Shown here: positions 31,488 to 35,952 of the stretch, in pieces | How the letters are laid out: each line of letters opens with the position of its first letter | Position numbering within the stretch: the first letter of the stretch is position 1 | Source: Asterionellopsis glacialis | Lineage: Eukaryota; Bacillariophyta; Plagiogrammaphyceae; Rhaphoneidales; Asterionellopsidaceae | Assembly (NCBI GenBank): GCA_014885115.2 | Contig: WKLE02004356.1 | Coordinates: 1 to 35,952 of the forward strand | DNA: 35,952 nt | Direction: 5' to 3' | Position numbers and translations under genes: made by a program | The notes under the pieces: model-generated | Told to the model about the DNA's origin: nothing | The model's database searches: none | The model's input: the letters and a program-made list of their open reading frames with translations, nothing else

Positions 31488-34400
31488 TTATTCAGCTGTG
31501 TATCTTTCCCGAAGCAGGGAATGGTGCTGAGGCCCATGTAAAGGCTGGCCATTTAGTAGATTTCGACCCTGACGAGGTACGTATCGCTCTACATTTCGAG
31601 CATAGATTTCCTCATAATTCCCTAGAAATGCTACAGTATCACGAAGCATACGTTCAAAACTTTCTCCAAACAAATTAACGAGAGGCATTTTGTTGGCTGT
31701 AAATCGAGTAATGCCCTCTTCTTCTGCAAATATGGTAGACATGACAATCCAATCAACAAATGCAGACCATTGAGGATCATCACCACGTACAACAAGAGAC
31801 AAGGAATATTTAGAATCATGAAATGGACTTCTGACATATTCCTTATCATATATTTCAGAGATACTGTCGGGCAGTTGTTTATCAACCGCTACGTCCGTGT
31901 AAGTACCTGCTATAGCATTACAAAGTCCTTTCAAAATTCCCTCAGTTGCTGGGTATCCTAAGGGTACTGCGAAGGCGGGATCCACCAAATTTTGCAAATG
32001 CATATAATGGACTGTTTCGTCGTCTACACATATTTTGACATCCGGGCAGTCTCCCATCGCTAAGTTGCCAGAACAATTTTGAAACCTATAAATGTTGTAT
32101 GTTACAAAAAATCAAGAAATAATACTGTTGGCATGCTATATTCCTTTGCTATGCAATATAAAACAGATAAGAATAATCGAGCATTTCGTTACATTAAAAA
32201 ACTCACTCTAAGAAACCTCCGAAGAATAGATCGTTGTAGTAGTAAGGAGTAGAAAATGCAAAGTCAGTAAAAGACCGGCCCTCATCGTCTGAAGAGTTTT
32301 CAAACATGTTTTGGCCCAGCTGAAAGTTACCTCCAGACAAAATATCGATGGTCCCATTGGATAAATATGTCAGTAGTTCTCCTTCAATGGGAGGAAGTGA
32401 GACAATTACAAGCTTCGAGTCTACGTCGTCCTCGGTAAAAATACTCAAAGTTACACCGCGACAATAGTCGACATCCATACCACTCCACTGCTGAGATAGT
32501 GAATCGTATTGGGCAAATCCAACGCGAACAACAACGCCACAACGAAGTACGCCTGTACAAAATAATGGTCCCAATCCAAGAGTCAGTTCCGGATAAATTG
32601 TGTGCCAGAAAGATGGGCAGGACGAAGCAGACGACCACTGCAATCTTACCTTGTGATAGAATTTCTTTCAGGATTCCATTGGTTGCCAACCCTTTACCAT
32701 AGTGATGAGATTCACCGAACGGCAATGAGTACATCAACCCCGTTGATTGATTGGTGTTGTAACCATACAGCTCATTCAATCCTCGGCGTGGTAAAATCGA
32801 CTCTAGATGCCGATTGTAGATTTCTCCATAGTTACCAACGCTCTCCACAGCTTTCCAAAATCTGACATCGATTGTTGAAGAGTTGACATCTTTCGCCAGT
32901 AGAGCCTTTTGGGTCAAATTTTGTTCCTCAGCAAAAATCAAAGTTTCGATGACACCATTGACGATGCTTGCCCACTGGTGATCGTTATCACGAACTGCCA
33001 CACCTAGAGGTTCCTTCGAATATAGGGTATTCCCTATGGTGTAATTTCCAGTGTAACCCATTTTTCGTGCTACTTTCTCTCCTAGAGAGGCTTGTTCTCC
33101 GGCAATCACGTTACATTTACCATTTGATAATGATTTAAACTGAGCTTCTAATGTGTCGGTCGCGAAAATGTGGCGTGCGGGAAAGAAAGGGCTGATTATA
33201 TCGTAGTGGGTAGTGGCTGCTTGAACACAAATACTAAGAGTGTCACACCGATTGAATGTGAATTTGGCATCGGCGCACTCTACAAACTCTGGTATTCCTG
33301 CAAATCCCAACCCGTCATAAAGATAAGGAATTGAAAATGAAAACCCTACGCCTGTTGTAGCCTCATTGAGTTTGCGCTCTAAAGTGATAGTATCCCCTTG
33401 AGCTTGGATATCAGTTGACCGATTGGCTAAAAAGATAAACCTATTTTGTACGGAAGGTATGATAAATTCCACTTTGTTGGGGTCATCGAGAATGGTTGCT
33501 GCAACAGCTCGACACTTATAAAAATCAAAAACAACATAGAAGGGGTTGTAAGTTTAGTAGTCTACTGAGGATTCCCAAATAGTCGCTCTATATATTATAG
33601 GCCATACCAGTCGTTACGTACCAAATCAATTGTGAGCCCTTCTGTCTCATTTGTAGTAGAGTTGAAACATCCAAAACCTATTTTGTGACTGACTCCGCAA
33701 CGAAGAAACCCTCTTTCTTGAACCTCTTTCAATGTTGGAATGGAGGCTTCAGTTGAATCATCATCGCCGGAGCTGCTTCTCTTTACTAATCCAAGCGATA
33801 AACCGATCACAGAAACAATAATCAGTATAGATATTGCGAAGAGCAATATAATTCTCCAGTTGAACTGTTTTGGGTGGCTTTCGACGACGTCAGCTCGTAC
33901 AGCATTACTAATTATTTGATTGCGAATATTAGCCTCGAGCTCATCGTCATCTACTAAGACAGCGCTAACAGGTACTTCGTTGTTCGCAGCATCGCTGACC
34001 CGTCGTTGTAGGTGTGACGATATACTACGAAGGGAACGATCCAACATGGAACGAGCACGAGCCCATGCAGGAAGTTGACCAACTGCAAGTCCTTCGACAT
34101 GATATGCTCCTGGTTCCATTTGGCCACTATCAGTAATAGATTCTTCGTCTGCTCCCAGTGAAAAGGAGTTGGCTTCTTCTCCCGAACTGGTACTATGCTG
34201 TGCAAACTGTATTCTTCGTTGTCTTGGTATTTCGTTTTGGACTTCTGACGTATCCTTTTGAGGTTCTCCCTTACCATTTCCAATGTCATCTACATCTCTT
34301 TGAGGCGACCTTTCGCTACTGTTACTTTTTGATGGGACTGGTGGATCTCCAGTACAAAATGGCATTTTCCCTGGGGAGCTGTTGCTTGGAAATTGTTCGT

Positions 34401-35004
34401 CGCTTTTCTGCTTTTTATCCGGTTGATCCTGTGCCGCATTTGTTTTCCTACGAACTGGTTCTCCGTTAAAGCCTGTTTTCTGGTTAGATGGTGTAAGCAG
34501 TACCAATTCGTATCGTGAGATTTTCCATTGTTTGTTTTCTTCGTCATCATCGTCACCAATTTGATTTAGACATAAGGAACCGAATCCTTTTGCTTGTAGT
34601 CCATGCTTTACATCTACAAATTCTTCTTCAAAGTTAGCAATGGAAAATCTATCATTTACACCATCATCTATGGTCAAGCCCAGATTTTTTGGAAAGAATT
34701 TGCGACTACCGCTTTTCAATTTTTTGTCGACTAGATTGTAAAATGTATCAGCCGCATCGACTTCTTTCATTTTGTGGACTTTCCAAGGCTCTGTATTAGA
34801 ATGTAAATGAAAAACACCATCTGAAGAAAAGCAATGTATGATTGTTTGAAAGTTATAAGTTGCAATGGCAACATGAAATTCATCGAGCACGTTCGCTAGA
34901 ACAGCGAAAGTTTTTTCTTCGTTTGCTATCCTGTCAGTCTTGAGAGGAATTTCATCAAGAACATTCGCTGGTGCAGCGAAAGTTCCTCTTTTTGCTGATT
35001 CCAT
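31488..35004 (-). CDS. Membrane-anchored protein with two tandem AapJ-like amino-acid-binding domains (SBP family 3)
   Basis: Four-exon model: 33622-35004, 32650-33514, 32207-32552, 31488-32085; 1,063 residues. Residues 1-170 form a folded-looking domain (FHVAIATYNFQTIIHCFSSD ... WKISRYELVLL), perhaps NTF2/SnoaL-like. A disordered region (170-380) follows, then a membrane helix (about 385-407, N-in/C-out). Domain 1 (about 425-745) matches the bacterial general L-amino-acid-binding AapJ pattern: LKEVQERGFLRCGV, GLTIDLCRAVAATI, DDPNKVEF, TITLERKLNE, YDGLGFAG, GKCNVIAGEQ, YSKEPLGVAVRDND. Domain 2 (about 745-1063) repeats this order (ILKEILSQGVLRCGV, DVDYCRGV, CNAIAG, VVRGDDPQW) but is more diverged, especially around the TxTLER segment. 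Both end in NYGEIYNRHLE/NYEEIYARNVE. No transporter or channel domain is attached, so it may capture or sense amino acids outside the cell. The ATG at 35004 has good context. Confidence 0.88.
32086..32206 (-). other. Intron 3 of the binding-protein gene (121 bp)
   Basis: Minus-strand donor GTGAGT at 32206, acceptor catttatAG ending 32086. Codon split after two bases; the join reads FFGGFLE-FQNCSGNLAMGD. Reading through gives a stop at once after FLE. Confidence 0.85.
32553..32649 (-). other. Intron 2 of the binding-protein gene (97 bp)
   Basis: Minus-strand donor GTAAGA at 32649, acceptor ttttgtacAG ending 32553. Codon split after one base; the join ILKEILSQ-G-VLRCGV reproduces the domain-start pattern of domain 1 exactly, so the intron sits at the start of the second binding domain. 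Confidence 0.88.
33515..33621 (-). other. Intron 1 of the binding-protein gene (107 bp)
   Basis: Minus-strand donor GTACGT at 33621, acceptor tttttataAG ending 33515, phase 0. The join GLTIDL-CRAVAATILDDP restores the strongly conserved (D)LCRAVAA block of the AapJ family. Confidence 0.9.
34872..34983 (-). repeat. Short internal duplication at the N-terminus of the binding protein
   Basis: Two 35-40-bp stretches 72 bp apart (34872-34912 and 34946-34983) encode TFAAPANVLDE (residues 8-18) and TFAVLANVLDE (residues 32-42). DNA similarity is imperfect but clear (e.g. gcagcgaaag against acagcgaaag). Frame is kept. Confidence 0.75.
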
Positions 35005-35738
35005 TTCTTTTTCTATCTTGTCCGTCTTAGGTGCTTACATTTATGAGAGAGGCGTTCCGAATTTGTGAGGAACCCATAAAACTATAACGTGACGTGAACC
35101 GCCGGTTTTTATTCAGTCCTTCTTTTCTACAATGGGTCTTCTGGTGGATGTTGTTCTTCTGTTTCAAGTTTGGAAGTTCGTCGGTAATAAGCGGATGGAA
35201 ATGCGGATGCGAACTCTGTTTGAGACATGAAACATTCAACATTGTATTATTTGTTCATTACTTTTCTGTCTGTCCCACTTTCCACTAGAGGAACCGAATA
35301 AAGTTGAGGAGAAATCCCGAGTTGACAAACTTCGAAACAGAGAAAGCAAGAACAAGTCGCAAATCATCACCTACTTGTACTGACTGCATGTTTTCCAGTA
35401 TTGTAACTCCATCCATGCTAACGGGCTGTGTCATGATCTCTCCGAAAATCTGAAATTCTGAAAAAATGTAGGCTCTAACGCAGGCCTTTTTTCTTTTCGG
35501 GGGCGATCGGAACCCGGCTGTACACACCCCCTTTGTCATGATCTCTCCGAAAATCTGAAATTCTGAAAACCTGTAACGAATCGTTCGCGCCGAAAAAAAA
35601 GCTTCCGGCATTGTCGTTTCGGTCCGTTCCCCTTCTTTTCCGTACTCAACAACAAACCATAACACCCTGTAGTCATTGCAAGATATTGATTGATTGTTGA
35701 GTTTCTCCATTTTTGACTGCTTTCAGTCTAGAAGCTAT
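35005..35738. promoter_or_regulatory. Divergent intergenic region with a 36-bp direct repeat
   Basis: Head-to-head spacer of 734 bp between the binding-protein gene (-) and a plus-strand gene starting at 35739. It should hold both promoters. No TATA box was convincing. Two identical 36-bp copies lie at 35429-35464 and 35534-35569 (see the repeat entry). The minus frame 35285-35710 crosses both copies and is not believed to be a gene, having no domain and strongly mixed composition. Confidence 0.45.
35429..35569. repeat. 36-bp perfect direct repeat, offset 105 bp
   Basis: Copies at 35429-35464 and 35534-35569 are identical over 36 bases, beginning tgtcatgatctctccgaaaa and ending in gaaaa. The 69 bases between them are not repeated. 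The copies lie about 170 and 275 bp upstream of the start at 35739, so they may be regulatory elements or a small duplication. Confidence 0.9.
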
Positions 35739-35952
35739 ATGAACAACCTTCACCAGCTGTCGTCGTCGTGGGCGCTCTCCTCATCTGACGACGGTTCTTC
35801 GAACAAAAGAACTGCCGTTCAAACAACGGACACCGGAAACGAGGTTAAAGAATTCATGTTCACCCAGAACTATGAGGATGATGATGATGTACTGGTGGAT
35901 GAGGATGATCTTGTTGATCCACCTCTTCACCAGGCTTCTCAACAAGAACACC
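35739..35952 (+). CDS. 5' end of a gene running off the right edge
   Basis: An ATG at 35739 opens a frame of 71 codons that is still open at the window edge. An in-frame stop at 35691-35693 and no ATG between make this the first start. The peptide begins MNNLHQLSSSWALSSSDDGS and continues acidic and Ser/Asp/Gln-rich (YEDDDDVLVDEDDLVDPP), again a disordered N-terminus like its neighbours. Codon-like composition is clearly different from the intergenic DNA before it. No domain is visible in the part present. Confidence 0.6.
   Translation, partial: MNNLHQLSSSWALSSSDDGSSNKRTAVQTTDTGNEVKEFMFTQNYEDDDDVLVDEDDLVDPPLHQASQQEH

Noticed and set aside
35285..35710. Minus-strand open frame of 141 codons
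   Set aside because: Consists partly of two in-phase copies of the 36-bp repeat; no domain or coding-like composition. Kept as intergenic.
1..35952. CRISPR arrays, bacterial operons, ribosome-binding sites, tRNA or rRNA genes
   Set aside because: No regularly spaced repeats, no operon structure and no recognisable RNA gene; the introns and gene style are eukaryotic. tRNA detection by eye is unreliable, so a scan with a tRNA covariance model would be decisive.

Overview
This window looks like nuclear DNA of a diatom (Bacillariophyta). No marker gene proves it; the inference rests on four things: small GT-AG introns of 93-121 bp that restore protein repeats exactly, long intergenic stretches, single-pass proteins with Pro/Ser/Thr stalks of the 'PTxxPS' type, and EF-hand/membrane and LRR ectodomain architectures that I know from diatom gene sets. 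No species is claimed.

Layout. 1-6,270 is mostly intergenic. It carries a dense dispersed short palindromic repeat (GTACC[A/T]GGTAC and relatives) and, at about 1,700-3,450 on the minus strand, decayed coding DNA with an RNase H-like domain, probably an old retroelement. 6,272-10,540 (+) is a two-exon, 1,391-residue LRR membrane protein with seven cytosolic 'AKxRGRxM...PGVVAV' modules. 11,777-13,912 (-) is a membrane-anchored subtilisin with a cytosolic EF-hand. 15,100-23,050 is an AT-rich block that lacks exact copies of the dispersed repeat; it holds a 157-bp foldback palindrome and at least two stretches of decayed minus-strand coding DNA, one with a CCCH zinc-finger motif. 23,667-24,862 (+) is a broken GT92/DUF23-like glycosyltransferase gene, followed by coding-like remnants to 25,447. 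25,829-28,982 (-) is a three-exon LRR membrane protein. 30,427-30,933 (+) is a small secreted Cys-rich protein. 31,488-35,004 (-) is a four-exon membrane protein with two tandem bacterial-type amino-acid-binding domains (SBP family 3, AapJ-like). The 5' ends of further genes appear to run off both edges: 35,739 rightward (+) and, less surely, 63 leftward (-).

The unifying theme is that four of the five largest or best-supported proteins share one plan: a long disordered cytosolic N-terminus, one basic-flanked membrane helix with N-in/C-out topology, then a large extracellular domain (LRR, LRR, subtilisin, or two amino-acid-binding lobes). They are not an operon and joint function is not shown, but the neighbourhood is rich in candidate surface receptors or surface enzymes. 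Gene models given here (splice sites and phases) were worked out by reading frame and protein repeat periodicity only; no transcript evidence was available.
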